DNA of 64,000 bases, taken from positions 1 through 64,000 of the forward strand of contig NZ_FNUZ01000009.1 of the NCBI RefSeq assembly GCF_900108225.1, written 5' to 3'. The translations under genes and the position numbers were made by a program. Shown here piece after piece: positions 24,001 through 32,500 of this stretch (the stretch's first letter is position 1; the number at the start of each line of letters is the position of its first letter). The notes beneath the pieces are model-generated. The model ran no database searches and was not told the DNA's origin. It worked only from the letters and a program-made list of their open reading frames with translations. The stretch is from Thalassococcus halodurans. Lineage in GTDB: Bacteria > Pseudomonadota > Alphaproteobacteria > Rhodobacterales > Rhodobacteraceae.

Positions 24001-25473
24001 GAACCAGCCTTTCAGGTGCGCCTCGTGTGCATTGCCCGCGTAGATCACGCTTTCGAGCTGCGGAGCGGAGAGGAGGCCGTCAGCGACAAGGGACTTCGGC
24101 AAGACTGGGCGATAGGTCGGCACGGGCGGCGGGACAGACGCCATGGCTGCGGATTGGACAAGTGCTGTCGGGTGCTCCGCTGCGCCGCCGATCCGCATCG
24201 CCTGAAGATTATAGGTCTCGTAAACCGTGTCCTGCAGCGCGACGCCCGGTACGCTCCAGGCTTTCGGCAGGTAGTCGAGCGGGGCCGTCACGACATCATC
24301 AAAGGGATGCCGGGCGCGCTCCTCGGCGCGGGCGCGGGTTTCCTTGCGGGCGGCGTTACGCAGAGCGTACAGGTTGGTGCGGGACTGGCGGTTCGGCACA
24401 GACAATGCCGCGCTGGTAGGGCAGGGCGGGGGGTTGCGGCGCGCGGGACAATGGGTGAGCACTGCGGAGAGAAGATCGCCCGTGGTTGCGCAGATGGGAT
24501 GATAGACGGCCTCGATTTCGACAGGTGCGGTCTCGCGTTCGCCCGCCGCGCGCTTGTCGATTACCGTCAGCCGCGTGTCGATCGTGGTCCCATGCCGCGC
24601 GAAGACCTTGCCGTCGATCGCGGCGGAAAACACCACGTCTGCGCTCTGGCCTATGCGTTGAAACGTCGGCTGGAAACTCTTGGTGGAGGGCCGAAAGCTC
24701 TCGCCCGTGATGATGACAAGCCGCCCACCCGGAGCAAGACGTGCCAGCGCGGACAGAACATGCTGACTGGTCGCCTGCCGAAACCGACCTTCGACATGGT
24801 TCGCAGCCGAAAACGGCGGGTTCATCACGATGACCGAGGGCGTGATTGCGCGGTCGAGACGGTCGTCGATCGAGGCGGCATCGTGATCCGAGACAACAGC
24901 ATCCGGAAACAATTGTTCCAGCAAGGCACGGCGCGTTTCCGCAAGCTCATTGAGAACAAGCCGCGCGCCTGCAGTCCGGGCGAAGATCGCCAGCATGCCG
25001 GTGCCAGCGGATGGCTCGAGCACCAGGTCGCCCTCGCGAAACCCCGCCGCCTGCGCGACAATCGCCGCAAGGGGCAGGGGGGTCGAAAATTGTTGCAGGC
25101 GGACGCTATCTTCAGAACGCCGTGTGTGCGAGGGCGCCAGACTGGCCAGCCGCTCGATCATGGTGAGGAAGGCCTGCGGCGAGGCCGCCTGGCGCTGCAT
25201 CAGCGCGCCATAGCGCGCGAGCATCAGGATTTGCGCAACCTCGACGGCCTCGTAGGCGTCCTTCCAAACCCAGGCGCCGCTCGTGTCGCTGGCACCGAAG
25301 GCCTCCTCCATCACGGCGCGAACAGCGGCGGCGTCAATGGGTTTGCCAGCCTCGAACAAAGGGACGAGGGCATTTGCAGCCTGCATCAGGTTTTGAGCAA
25401 CGCCTGCAGCCTCGGGCAGGGCAGGGGCCTCTGAAAGACATGCAAGCGGGACGGAATGGGGGTGAGCGTTCAT
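21076..25473 (-). CDS. Methylase/strawberry-notch helicase fusion, DarB-like
   Basis: 1465 residues from the ATG at 25473, with GGAG 7-8 nt upstream. The N-terminus is a DNA methyltransferase: motif I DLVLEPSAGTGMLAIF (about 145-160) and catalytic IVMNPPFSAANH (about 220). The middle is a superfamily 2 helicase of the strawberry-notch type: GTGCGKGRQVAGIIL (Walker A variant), VIAFDESHAMAN (DEAH-like box), SATGATVVGNL. The C-terminal helicase part has GLGRTNRTNQVQPP. The layout recalls phage P1 DarB, which protects DNA from type I restriction during entry. Such genes are common on conjugative plasmids, where an antirestriction role is plausible but unproven. No frameshift is seen. Confidence 0.88.
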   Translation of the reverse strand: MNAHPHSVPLACLSEAPALPEAAGVAQNLMQAANALVPLFEAGKPIDAAAVRAVMEEAFGASDTSGAWVWKDAYEAVEVAQILMLARYGALMQRQAASPQAFLTMIERLASLAPSHTRRSEDSVRLQQFSTPLPLAAIVAQAAGFREGDLVLEPSAGTGMLAIFARTAGARLVLNELAETRRALLEQLFPDAVVSDHDAASIDDRLDRAITPSVIVMNPPFSAANHVEGRFRQATSQHVLSALARLAPGGRLVIITGESFRPSTKSFQPTFQRIGQSADVVFSAAIDGKVFARHGTTIDTRLTVIDKRAAGERETAPVEIEAVYHPICATTGDLLSAVLTHCPARRNPPPCPTSAALSVPNRQSRTNLYALRNAARKETRARAEERARHPFDDVVTAPLDYLPKAWSVPGVALQDTVYETYNLQAMRIGGAAEHPTALVQSAAMASVPPPVPTYRPVLPKSLVADGLLSAPQLESVIYAGNAHEAHLKGWFKRGEIEGQLMAAAEGDEGAFRLRKGWFLGDGTGCGKGRQVAGIILDNWLKGRRRAVWVSKSDKLIEDARRDWMALGGRESDIVPLSKFRQGSDIRLPEGILFVTYATLRSAEREGKASRLDQVTSWLGAGFDGVIAFDESHAMANAAGEKSDRGDKKASQQGLAGLALQNAVPDARVLYVSATGATVVGNLAYASRLGLWGTGDFPFVTRAEFVAAMEAGGIAAMEMISRDLKALGLYLARSLSYAGVEYEMLVHDLTPPQIAIYDSYADAYQIIHTNLEAALQASGISSETGTLNAQAKSAARSAFESNKQRFFNHLITAMKCPSLIRAIEADLAAGHSAVIQVVSTSEAVMERRLEEIPASDWDDLQVDFTPRENIMDYLMHSFPTQLFEPYTDENGDLRSRPALDADGNPIICREAERRRDDLIEHLGALAPVQGALDQILWHFGGDAVAEVTGRKRRIVKTREGRLKVENRPASSNLGETQAFMDDAKRILIFSDAGGTGRSYHADLGAKNQRLRVHYLLEPGWKADNAIQGLGRTNRTNQVQPPLFRPVATNVKGEKRFLSTIARRLDTLGAITKGQRETGGQNMFRAEDNLESPYARAARRQFFYKLRAGKIDACSYAKFQEMTGLTLDDADGTMKETLPPIQQFLNRCLALRIDVQDAIFEAFGGFLSAIIEDARQAGTLDVGLETLRAEKFEIVDRKVIFEHEATGATATALTVERTDRNDPLALPRVKSICANTEGATLCWNTTSKRAALMVKAPAFMDEDGVPILRVKLLRPMGTEILAASEFSTSHWEEIDDSMFEHLWQTEVAAVPEFTTSKITLICGLLLPIWDRLPADNMRIYRLQTEDGERAIGRLVSQDQLLNVYARLGLDCQIEMAPQEVFGAVMDAKTTLSLLGGYQLRRSLVMGQPRCELIGASGAALPGLKALGCFTEVIQWKTRVFIPVDGIDVLARVLGEHPVGANAANAAA

Positions 25474-25599
25474 CGGCAATCTCCGGAGTTGAGGGTTGGC
25501 CCCAGGCCCCGCGCGCACTCTCGCACCCGGGAGGGGTCACCCCTCCCGCCCTGTCTCTCGCTCTTTCATGGCAAAGCCCTGGTGCGAATTTGCCCTGCG

Positions 25600-25899
25600 T
25601 CAGGACGGCCGCAGATGGCGAGGCACGTCCATCGATTGATGCAGGATCCGGATCACAAATATCCTGTCCGGGTCCACCTCATAGAACACGAGGTGCCGGC
25701 CCGTGATCAGTTTACGCGCACCCTGCAGGAGATCGGAGCAGTCCGACCCCATTTGAGGATTGGCGATCAGCCCCTTCAGGGCACGCTCGATGTCGTCGAG
25801 ATAGCGGTCCGCCTGCGCCGCGCCCCACTGTCGGTCTGTCTCGACCCAGATATCGACGAGATCGGATTTAGCCGCTTCAGAGAGATGGATGTCACGCAT
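25600..25899 (-). CDS. parE: ParE/RelE-family toxin
   Basis: 99 residues from the ATG at 25899-25897. It has the ParE pattern: LSEAAKSDLVDIWVETDRQWGAAQADRYLDDIERAL (split by loops), GLIANPQMGSDCSDLLQGARKL, RHLVFYEVDPDRIFVIRILHQ, and the family end SMDVPRHL. ParE toxins inhibit DNA gyrase; RelE relatives cleave mRNA, so the target is not settled by sequence. It overlaps parD by 8 nt, the usual coupled antitoxin-toxin order. Likely a plasmid addiction module. Confidence 0.88.
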   Translation of the reverse strand: MRDIHLSEAAKSDLVDIWVETDRQWGAAQADRYLDDIERALKGLIANPQMGSDCSDLLQGARKLITGRHLVFYEVDPDRIFVIRILHQSMDVPRHLRPS

Positions 25900-26143
25900 C
25901 AGAAGCGCCGGAGCGGCTCCGCGCCTCGCGCTTGATCGCATCCATATCGAGCGGACCAGCGTCGCCGGATTGCTTGCCCTCCATCAACGCAACGCGAAGC
26001 CGCGCCCGCTGACCTTCCTGTTCTTCCATCAGGCGCAAGGAGGCGCGGATCAACTCGCTGGTTGACCCGTAGCGCCCTTCCTTCAACATCAGGGCAATGA
26101 ATTCGTCCCAATGGGGGCCCAGTGTGACGCTTGTGCTTGCCAT
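25892..26143 (-). CDS. parD: ParD-family antitoxin
   Basis: 83 residues from the ATG at 26143-26141. The ribbon-helix-helix N-terminus (STSVTLGPHWDEFIALMLKEGRYGSTSELIRASLRLMEEQE, read in pieces) is classical ParD, with a disordered acidic/basic tail (AIKREARSRSG) that would wrap the toxin. It overlaps the parE start by 8 nt. A short AT-rich repeat region upstream (26143-26190) is the likely autoregulated promoter. Confidence 0.88.
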   Translation of the reverse strand: MASTSVTLGPHWDEFIALMLKEGRYGSTSELIRASLRLMEEQEGQRARLRVALMEGKQSGDAGPLDMDAIKREARSRSGASDA

Positions 26144-26193
26144 GTTCACCTCCGAAATACGCATGAATAACATATATGAGTACTTCACGCATT

Positions 26194-26841
26194 TCAACTC
26201 GGAGGTGGGCTTGCGCCCAGTTCTTCGGCGGCGACGGCTCTGGATCTCGCCTGTAAAACGAGATGGTCTACAAACGCTCGTGCCTCGGACAGGCAGTCCA
26301 GCTCATAGTCGCCGAAGAAGCCCCAGCAGGCGTCGAGCTCCTCGCCGTCACGCTCGATGACATAGCCATAGACCCGCCCGCCAAGATAGGCGTCGTAGCT
26401 GACGATTTCAGCGCGCAGGATGTCGGCTGCCTTTTCCCGCAGTGCCTTGGTGACGCGCTTCACATCGAACTCCTTCCGAACCGCCTCAAGCAACACATAG
26501 ACGTAACCGGCCTGGCCGGAATCCCACGGGCAGTGGAACCCGATGGTGTTCATCGCGAGGCCGGAATGGTCATAGAGAAACACCGGCAGAAGGATCGCCT
26601 TGCGCTCGGCGCGCTCGCGCAACTGGTCCATTGAGAGATCACACTGATCCGAGACACCCGCGAGATCGCGCAGAAACGACTCGGGGCTTGCGAAATGGTG
26701 GCTTTCGCCCAGCCGGTATCTCCGATGCCAGCAGATCAGCGTGCCGAGGTTCGACCACTCCCGTGGGCTTTCGGGATCGGGGTCATGGAAAATCTTGATG
26801 GTGTGGCCGTGATAGGCCTCCTCATAGACAGGGTCGTGCAT
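26194..26841 (-). CDS. Conserved plasmid protein, unknown function
   Basis: 215 residues from the ATG at 26841-26839. Visible features are HTIKIFHDPDPESPREWSNLG near the start, HRRYRLGE, SMDQLRERAERKAILLPVFLYDHSG near 95-120, and GYVIERDGEELDACWGFFGDYE near the C-terminus. No signal peptide or catalytic motif stands out. It sits in the run of small plasmid DUF genes between ParDE and the ParB-like gene. I have seen this pattern only as hypothetical plasmid proteins. Confidence 0.65.
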   Translation of the reverse strand: MHDPVYEEAYHGHTIKIFHDPDPESPREWSNLGTLICWHRRYRLGESHHFASPESFLRDLAGVSDQCDLSMDQLRERAERKAILLPVFLYDHSGLAMNTIGFHCPWDSGQAGYVYVLLEAVRKEFDVKRVTKALREKAADILRAEIVSYDAYLGGRVYGYVIERDGEELDACWGFFGDYELDCLSEARAFVDHLVLQARSRAVAAEELGASPPPS

Positions 26842-26945
26842 GTCGATGTCCTTTCTTGGAACGAAATCGACTCGCCAGGCCGATTGGGCGCAGGCGAGTC
26901 GATCTGGTTGTGATGAGTTGGTTGGTGAGGTTGCCGCCCGTCGGA

Positions 26946-27422
26946 TCAGGCGGCGGCGCGGTTCTGGCGGTGCTGAACGTGTTCGACCGAGACCTTCAGC
27001 AGCCATTCCTCGAAGCCGAGAATGGTCTGGTGATTTGCCACCGCGTGGCTCCAGACCGCGCGCGGATCGCTGCCGATCTGCGTCGGGTCGTTGTCGATCC
27101 GGCCGTTGGCCATCCACGGTTCCGGTTGGATGCGTCCAAGCCAGTCGGCCAGCGACGGGATGCGCCCTTGGCAGTCTTCGCGCACATGTTGTTCGCCGAT
27201 CCAGCGGATCGGCACGACCCGGCCCGCGCTGTTGGTCAGGCTTCGCCCAAACAAACGCTCAGCTTCGAAGATCCCGAGCGTGTGGTGCCGATGTGCTCGG
27301 TGGGTGAAAAGTGCGAGGTGTTCCTTAGATGAGTCGAACCAATCGTGCACATATTGGTAATCATCTGGAACACCTCCGAACTTTCGGGCCGAGCTTTCGG
27401 CGTGGTGGAGGGGATGTGCCAT
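26946..27422 (-). CDS. DUF6915 family protein
   Basis: 158 residues from the ATG at 27422-27420. The family start MAHPLHHAESSARKFGG is followed by DYQYVHDWFDSSKEHLALFTHRAHRHH, and GRVVPIRWIGEQHVREDCQGRIPSLADWL (read in two parts). It is His-rich. DUF6915 proteins are small plasmid proteins with no known role. It is separated from the DUF6878 gene by a single base, so the two are probably translated from one message. Confidence 0.75.
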   Translation of the reverse strand: MAHPLHHAESSARKFGGVPDDYQYVHDWFDSSKEHLALFTHRAHRHHTLGIFEAERLFGRSLTNSAGRVVPIRWIGEQHVREDCQGRIPSLADWLGRIQPEPWMANGRIDNDPTQIGSDPRAVWSHAVANHQTILGFEEWLLKVSVEHVQHRQNRAAA

Positions 27423-27423
27423 A

Positions 27424-27807
27424 TCAAAGCCCCTCATGTTCGGTGGTATTGGTCGCGATGTAGCGGTTCGAATGACTGACATCGATGTTGTCAGTCGCGA
27501 GCACCCAGGTCAGTTCGCCATAGCCACCTTCGTTGTTCTCGAACCCGGGGCTGAGCGCATAGGCGAAGTCCCAGCCGAAATCTTCGACCCGGCGGCGCAA
27601 CTCTTCTGAGAGAGAGATCGTGTCTGGCGTCACGACGACATCTTCGATATTGCCGGAATCGCCGTAGCCTTCGTATTGCACCTCGATCTTCGTCACGCCG
27701 ACGGCACGCAGTTCGGAGAGAAGGGCCACGCGGGTCACAACCCTCTGTTCGGCGGCGCGTTGCTGGGCTTCCAGCATCTGCGCGTAAAAATCATTCACTT
27801 GTGTCAT
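27424..27807 (-). CDS. DUF6878 family protein
   Basis: 127 residues from the ATG at 27807-27805. Helical start (MTQVNDFYAQMLEAQQRAAEQR), then VTKIEVQYEGYGDSGNIEDV with the characteristic Gly-Tyr-Gly-Asp-Ser-Gly turn, and a C-terminal Tyr/Asp-rich part. Function unknown. One of the string of small proteins that accompanies ParB-like and DUF3768 genes on alphaproteobacterial plasmids. Confidence 0.72.
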   Translation of the reverse strand: MTQVNDFYAQMLEAQQRAAEQRVVTRVALLSELRAVGVTKIEVQYEGYGDSGNIEDVVVTPDTISLSEELRRRVEDFGWDFAYALSPGFENNEGGYGELTWVLATDNIDVSHSNRYIATNTTEHEGL

Positions 27808-27886
27808 GTCTTCGATCCTTTGGAATTGAGGGAAGGGGAGGGCGACCTTTGCATCAGATCGCCCAGGAGGTTTCCTGCGGGGGGCT

Positions 27887-28181
27887 TCAAGCCGCGGCGT
27901 CGCCGCGTTCGTCACCCGTCCGGTCAACCAGGTTGAAATACAGATTCTCAGTCGCGCGCTTGAACCCCGGCGGTTTGCGCGGGGCGAGGCAGCGCACTGA
28001 GGCACTGCAGCTCTCGCCATGCTCCATCGCGAACTGCGTCACTTGGTCGATCAGGTCGTCCATGCCCGCGGCCTGGATGCGCTTTTCCGGGTAATTCGCC
28101 ATCATCTGGAACTGTGTGACGACGAAGGCGCCGTCGCGGTGCGCGGGATAGAGGGTGATCTGATAGTCGAGTGTCTTGGCC
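27887..28181 (-). CDS. Small plasmid protein, unknown function
   Basis: 97 residues from the ATG at 28181-28179, with a GGAGAC ribosome-binding site. It begins AKTLDYQITLYPAHRDGAFVVTQFQ and ends with a basic stretch and FNLVDRTGDERG. No known domain recognised. The intergenic hairpin sequence upstream (28229-28275) is repeated before the ParB-like gene. Confidence 0.6.
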
Positions 28182-28228
28182 ATCTCTGGTCTCCTGCGGC
28201 GGGCGGAACGCGACCATCGCGCCCCATG

Positions 28229-28275
28229 GAAACCCGCCAGCGCGAAAGGACCGCCCTTTGTGCAAGGGCGATCCG
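28229..28275. repeat. Intergenic hairpin repeat, copy 1
   Basis: GAAACCCGCCAGCGCGAAAG followed by a CCGCCCT/AGGGCG stem-loop. It resembles 28725-28775 closely (about 80% by eye, with compensating changes in the stem). Both copies sit between genes of the same operon. Confidence 0.55.
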
Positions 28276-28299
28276 AGGTGATGTTGAAGAAGAGGGGCG

Positions 28300-28680
28300 T
28301 CAGTATTCTGACGGCAGAAGCAGGGTCAGGACGCGGCGGGTTTGCGCGGGATCGGATGGCTCGGGAGAGCCATATTGATAGTCGACGTCGTACAAATCGA
28401 GCTTGAACCAGGTCGTGGTCCCGTCGAAGTCGATGACCCCCATCTCGTGCCAACCATGGGGGTCACTGTCAGCGTTGAACGCGTCAAACGAAGCGACGCG
28501 GCGGGTGAGAGCGAGCTGGGCGTCCGGCCCTAGTGCTGCAACACCACGGGTCATGACAAACTGGCCCTGCGGCGCATCGGCGACGGGGGTGGTCCTGAGA
28601 ATGGAGCGACGAAAGGCATCATTTTGCCCGGCGATCAATTCGGTTTCCTTGACGGGATCGATATCGAGTGTGGTGGTCAT
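28300..28680 (-). CDS. DUF3768 family protein
   Basis: 126 residues. Family features are IAGQNDAFRRSI near residue 17, FVMTRGVAALG near 42, and the acidic aromatic C-terminus HEMGVIDFDGTTTWFKLDLYD. DUF3768 is a common small protein of alphaproteobacterial plasmids and integrative elements, function unknown. It lies between two related hairpin repeats in the accessory operon. Confidence 0.85.
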   Translation of the reverse strand: MTTTLDIDPVKETELIAGQNDAFRRSILRTTPVADAPQGQFVMTRGVAALGPDAQLALTRRVASFDAFNADSDPHGWHEMGVIDFDGTTTWFKLDLYDVDYQYGSPEPSDPAQTRRVLTLLLPSEY

Positions 28681-28724
28681 GAGAATTCTCCGGGACGGGC
28701 CAGCCGATCAGACACCGGCTGCGT

Positions 28725-28775
28725 GAAACCCGTCAGCGGGAAAGGGCCGCCCTCTGCGCGAGGACGGCCCAAGGC
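28725..28775. repeat. Intergenic hairpin repeat, copy 2
   Basis: GAAACCCGTCAGCGGGAAAG followed by a long GGGCCGCCCTC/GAGGACGGCCC stem-loop. It parallels the copy at 28229-28275. Covarying stem changes suggest selection on structure. Confidence 0.55.
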
Positions 28776-28806
28776 TTAGGTCATGATCGGATCGGTTTTC
28801 GCCGCG

Positions 28807-30984
28807 TCAGGCCGCATCCTCGCTCAGGAAGGCGGGCAAGGACGACGGTTCATTGCTCTCAGCGTCGCTCAGAGAATCTTCGGCGGACAGATCTCCCTCC
28901 TCGGTCTCCGGCGCAGCGCCTGCCGTGTCGGCACCAGCCTCCGTCGCACCGGCAAACACCATCCCGTCGGGCAGCCACCGCGTCGTCTTTGCAACCGTCG
29001 CGGCGTCGAAACCTTCCGTCTCGCTCGCCGCTTCTGCGAACGCCCGCTCCATCGCGGCCGCGATATCGCCCTTGCGTTCGCGATTGCGATCCTCGGCGTA
29101 GTCGTCACCGATCAGCTTGCGCGCCGTGGCCACCGCATGCCCCTTGTTGACCCGACCCCAGTAGTTTTGGGCAGTCGGGCGCCAGCAGGCAGCCACATCA
29201 ACATCGAGCCGCGCGCCGATCTCCTCGATGATCGGGGAAGGACGATTGTCGGAGGAAAGCTGGGGTTTGACCGCGAGACCCGTCGCCCAGGCGAAAAGCG
29301 CCTGCTTGTCCGCAATGGGCAACGCCGACATCGTCCGGAAGTCCTCGGGTTTCTGAAGCTTCATCCAGTCCGTGGCGAGGTCTTGTTCCAGCGCCTCGAG
29401 CATTTTTTGGGCGACGGTGTCCGCGTGCAGCACTTCGCGGTCTTGCGCCTGGAAGGGCCGGATCGAGATGTCGAGTGCCTCGTTGCCGTAGGACCGCCCC
29501 AAAGCCTGTTCGCAGAGCGCGTAGAGCATCGCATCGAAGGCCACCTCGAAATCAGCCGCCAGATGCGCCCTGAGGATGTGCTGGCGCGTGGCACGCAGAT
29601 CATCCGCCAGGCTCGCCGAAATGCCGTCCGCCTTGCGCAACGTGGCCGCGGGGTCAGAGGTCGGCACTGGCGTGGAGGACGTCGGCGGCGTCACATGTGG
29701 GCGGGCGGGGGAGGAGGCATCACCCGCATCAGCACTATCTTCGTCCGGCATGGCCGCAGCAGGGATATCTTCTGGCCGCACCAGGCCTTTCTCGACACGT
29801 AGCGCACCGTCATGACCGATGGTCAGAACCACGCCCGCAATGGCGCGATCTGCGTCCGCGAAAGGTTGCCGCTCGCGCTGCAGGGCTTCGATCTCGCGCA
29901 AACGCGGCTCGATGGCGTAGTATTCTTCGGTCTCGGCGTCGGTCCAATCCTCGCCGTCATTCTGCGCCGCCAATTCCTCTTCGCGGGCGATGAGATGCTC
30001 TTCCTCGGCGAGCAGATCGGGATCGGGTTCGATATCCTGCGGATAGACACGCCCGAAACTGCGAAACGCCCCGTAATCCACAGAGAGATGCACCTCGACC
30101 CATTTCCATGTCCCTTCAAAGGGTTTGGCCGCGGCCTGCAGCTTCTCGATGGCGAGACGCTCGAGGAGCTCAGGGTTTTCCATATGGGCGCTGGCGCGAT
30201 CGTCGAAGAGGTCGCGCAGCAGAACGCCTCCCGCCGCCTCATAGGCTTCGATGCCGACGAAACGCCCCAAGGCCGAGTTCGCAGAATGCGCGGTCTCGGT
30301 CAGTTGGCGTTTGATGCTTTGCGGGTGGATGTGATAGCCGCCCTTCACCGCGTTCCAGACCGCCAGTTGCCGATCGTGGTCGTCGGTCAGCGTAAACGCC
30401 ATCACGCATTCGAGGGTCAGATCCCCCGCGCGAAATCGCTCGATGATTTCGGGCGCGACACGGGCGAGTTTCAGCCGACGGCGTACCAGGTCGACGGAGA
30501 CACCGAATTTCAGCGCAATTTCGTCCTCGCTGCGCCCTTCGCCAATCATCTTGTCGAAAGCTTCGAACTGGTCCGCCGGATGCATGGCTGCGCGCTGAAG
30601 GTTTTCTGTGGCGGAGGTGAGGATGGCGTTGCGTTCGTCCTCGACGAGGCAGGGCACCGGGTGGTCTGCGGGGATCACACCGTCCTCGGCCAGCTGTTTC
30701 AGCGATTTGAGGCGACGGCCACCGGCGTCAACAGCAAAACGTGTCTCTGACAGCGCATGAACCACTAGGTTCTGTTTGATGCCTGTCTCGCGGATGCTGG
30801 CGAGGAGTTCGGCGTCGTCGCTAGCGCTCGCGGCGACTTTGCGGACGTTGAGTTGGCTCGGCTCCAGCTGGTCGAGCGGGATCATCCGGATGTCGGCGGC
30901 GCCGTCAGGCGCAGCCGATCCGGCGGTTTCGGTTTTCTTTGAGGTGGCGGGTTTCGAACGCGTCGTGGTTTTGGTCTTGGCCAT
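28807..30984 (-). CDS. Large ParB/RepB/Spo0J-family plasmid protein
   Basis: 725 residues from the ATG at 30984-30982; the upstream frame extension lacks coding character. After a basic tail comes a ParB N-domain: IRMIPLDQLEPSQLNVRK, SIRETGIKQNLVV, FAVDAGGRRLKSL (GGRR box II), then a helix-turn-helix GRSEDEIALKFGVSVDLVRRRLKLARV (about 165-195). The C-terminal ~400 residues are an acidic, helical region found in plasmid ParB-like proteins and not in chromosomal ParB. It is not part of repABC; similar proteins may act in plasmid gene regulation or DNA nicking. It heads the leftward DUF operon. Confidence 0.85.
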   Translation of the reverse strand: MAKTKTTTRSKPATSKKTETAGSAAPDGAADIRMIPLDQLEPSQLNVRKVAASASDDAELLASIRETGIKQNLVVHALSETRFAVDAGGRRLKSLKQLAEDGVIPADHPVPCLVEDERNAILTSATENLQRAAMHPADQFEAFDKMIGEGRSEDEIALKFGVSVDLVRRRLKLARVAPEIIERFRAGDLTLECVMAFTLTDDHDRQLAVWNAVKGGYHIHPQSIKRQLTETAHSANSALGRFVGIEAYEAAGGVLLRDLFDDRASAHMENPELLERLAIEKLQAAAKPFEGTWKWVEVHLSVDYGAFRSFGRVYPQDIEPDPDLLAEEEHLIAREEELAAQNDGEDWTDAETEEYYAIEPRLREIEALQRERQPFADADRAIAGVVLTIGHDGALRVEKGLVRPEDIPAAAMPDEDSADAGDASSPARPHVTPPTSSTPVPTSDPAATLRKADGISASLADDLRATRQHILRAHLAADFEVAFDAMLYALCEQALGRSYGNEALDISIRPFQAQDREVLHADTVAQKMLEALEQDLATDWMKLQKPEDFRTMSALPIADKQALFAWATGLAVKPQLSSDNRPSPIIEEIGARLDVDVAACWRPTAQNYWGRVNKGHAVATARKLIGDDYAEDRNRERKGDIAAAMERAFAEAASETEGFDAATVAKTTRWLPDGMVFAGATEAGADTAGAAPETEEGDLSAEDSLSDAESNEPSSLPAFLSEDAA

Positions 30985-31283
30985 GGTCAGGATCCTTGTC
31001 GCGCCGGACCCGGAAGAGGCTCTCTCTTTCCTTTCAAGCCCGGCACACGGGCTTCCCTTTCTCTGGCTCTTTGCAATTGCGAAACACGTCAGCAATCGAC
31101 CGTTTGTAAATGAATGCAAGGGCGCGCTCTGTGGCGCTGTTCATCAGAAAGCCCTTGGTTTCCATACGCAGAGCGCGATCAGGGAGGTCTCGCGGACCAT
31201 CGCGCGCGCGTGCTATGTAAGGTGTACAAACGCACTCTGATAAAACCCTTGGGTAAAGCTCAAAATAGCTGTATTTTGCGCAT

Positions 31284-32351
31284 ATGAGGCCTGGAACCCC
31301 CGCATTGTATGATGAATCCGACGCGCTCGGCATTTATGCTGAGGAGGTCGAACAGGCGTCTGAGGACGACCTGTGGTTTCTGCCCGGTCCGATGGACGAC
31401 GAGCCGGACTATTTGCCGCCGGGACCACGGGCCGAACCGCGTGAAACCGAGGTCCTCGACGAATGGCGGAAGGCAGAGGGCGGGCAGGCCGCGCGTCTTG
31501 CCCGTGTGGCCGGTCGCGTCGGCGCGCTGGACGACCGGTTGAAGCGCGGACCGGAAGGATGGCGGCATCGGCTTGCGCTGATGGAGGCCGCAGATTTGAG
31601 CTGGCACACCGGTGACCGCATCAGCCAAGACCGGCTGGCGCTCTGGATCTCGCTGCGCCTGTCCGGTGTCCAGGACGACACGGCGGCGCTGGCGCGAGTC
31701 GGATGGGCGATTCGGCGACTGACGGGTGGACCGGGACCGGAGCAGGACCTTTCCGCCTTCCTCGACCGTCGCGACCCCGAGAACATCAGTGATGAGACCG
31801 AGCCGTTCGTGGATCGCGCGAGCGGTTGGCTGGATCTGATGGGGCAGGCCACGGACCTGCACCCGATCACTCGCGCTTGCGCGGGCTTTCACCTCTGGCG
31901 CCTCGCGGGGCTCGGGCAGCACGACGACCGTATGGAAGCGGCTGTCGCAGCTGCGCGGATCGCGGCCAGCGATGGAAGAGGCGCAGTCTTCACGCCTCTG
32001 GCCATGGGCGGGGCAGGGGGACTACGAGCCGGTGGTTCACCGTTCGAACGTCTGGAACGCTGGCTATACGGGATGGAAGCCGCGTGCCTGACCGCGGTGC
32101 GGCACCTTGACGATATCGAGGCATGGTCGGCGCGGGCGGAAGCCGAAATGACATTGCTCTCGGGCAGGACGCCGCCGGCCTTGCGCGCAGTGCTGACCGA
32201 ATGGCCGCTCGTCTCTGCGCCAATGGCCCAGGCCCTGACGAGTGCCAGTCGCGCCGCTGTTCAGCGCAACCTTGCATGGATGCAAGAGCGGGGTCTGATC
32301 CGCGAGGTGACAGGACAGGGGCGGTTCAGGATGTGGAAGGCGACAAACTGA
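31284..32351 (+). CDS. DUF1612 helix-turn-helix protein (RHE_PE00001 family)
   Basis: 355 residues. The N-terminus is acidic (YDESDALGIYAEEVEQASEDDLWFLPGP, in two segments); the middle is helical with AALARVGWAIRRLTGGPG. The C-terminus carries the helix-turn-helix: APMAQALTSASRAAVQRNLAWMQERGLIREVTGQGRFRMWKA (about 312-353, read in parts). Such proteins are plasmid-encoded likely regulators. It is divergent from the ParB-like gene, so the shared 300-bp gap may hold controlled promoters for both. Confidence 0.78.
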   Translation: MRPGTPALYDESDALGIYAEEVEQASEDDLWFLPGPMDDEPDYLPPGPRAEPRETEVLDEWRKAEGGQAARLARVAGRVGALDDRLKRGPEGWRHRLALMEAADLSWHTGDRISQDRLALWISLRLSGVQDDTAALARVGWAIRRLTGGPGPEQDLSAFLDRRDPENISDETEPFVDRASGWLDLMGQATDLHPITRACAGFHLWRLAGLGQHDDRMEAAVAAARIAASDGRGAVFTPLAMGGAGGLRAGGSPFERLERWLYGMEAACLTAVRHLDDIEAWSARAEAEMTLLSGRTPPALRAVLTEWPLVSAPMAQALTSASRAAVQRNLAWMQERGLIREVTGQGRFRMWKATN

Positions 32352-32500
32352 AGGTTAGCGTGGGTCTCACCCGCTCACTCGACAGCAGCGATAACCGCGA
32401 GCACGCGGCAGGGCGCGCAGAAACTCACCAACACTTAATGCATTTGTTGCACTTATTTCATATATGGTGGTAGAGAACAGAAACCGGAGAGGAGACCACC

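Noticed and set aside
21112-25434. Long plus-strand frames opposite the methylase/helicase gene
   Set aside because: They are antisense shadows of a GC-rich gene; they contain no known motifs and many His/Arg/Gly runs.
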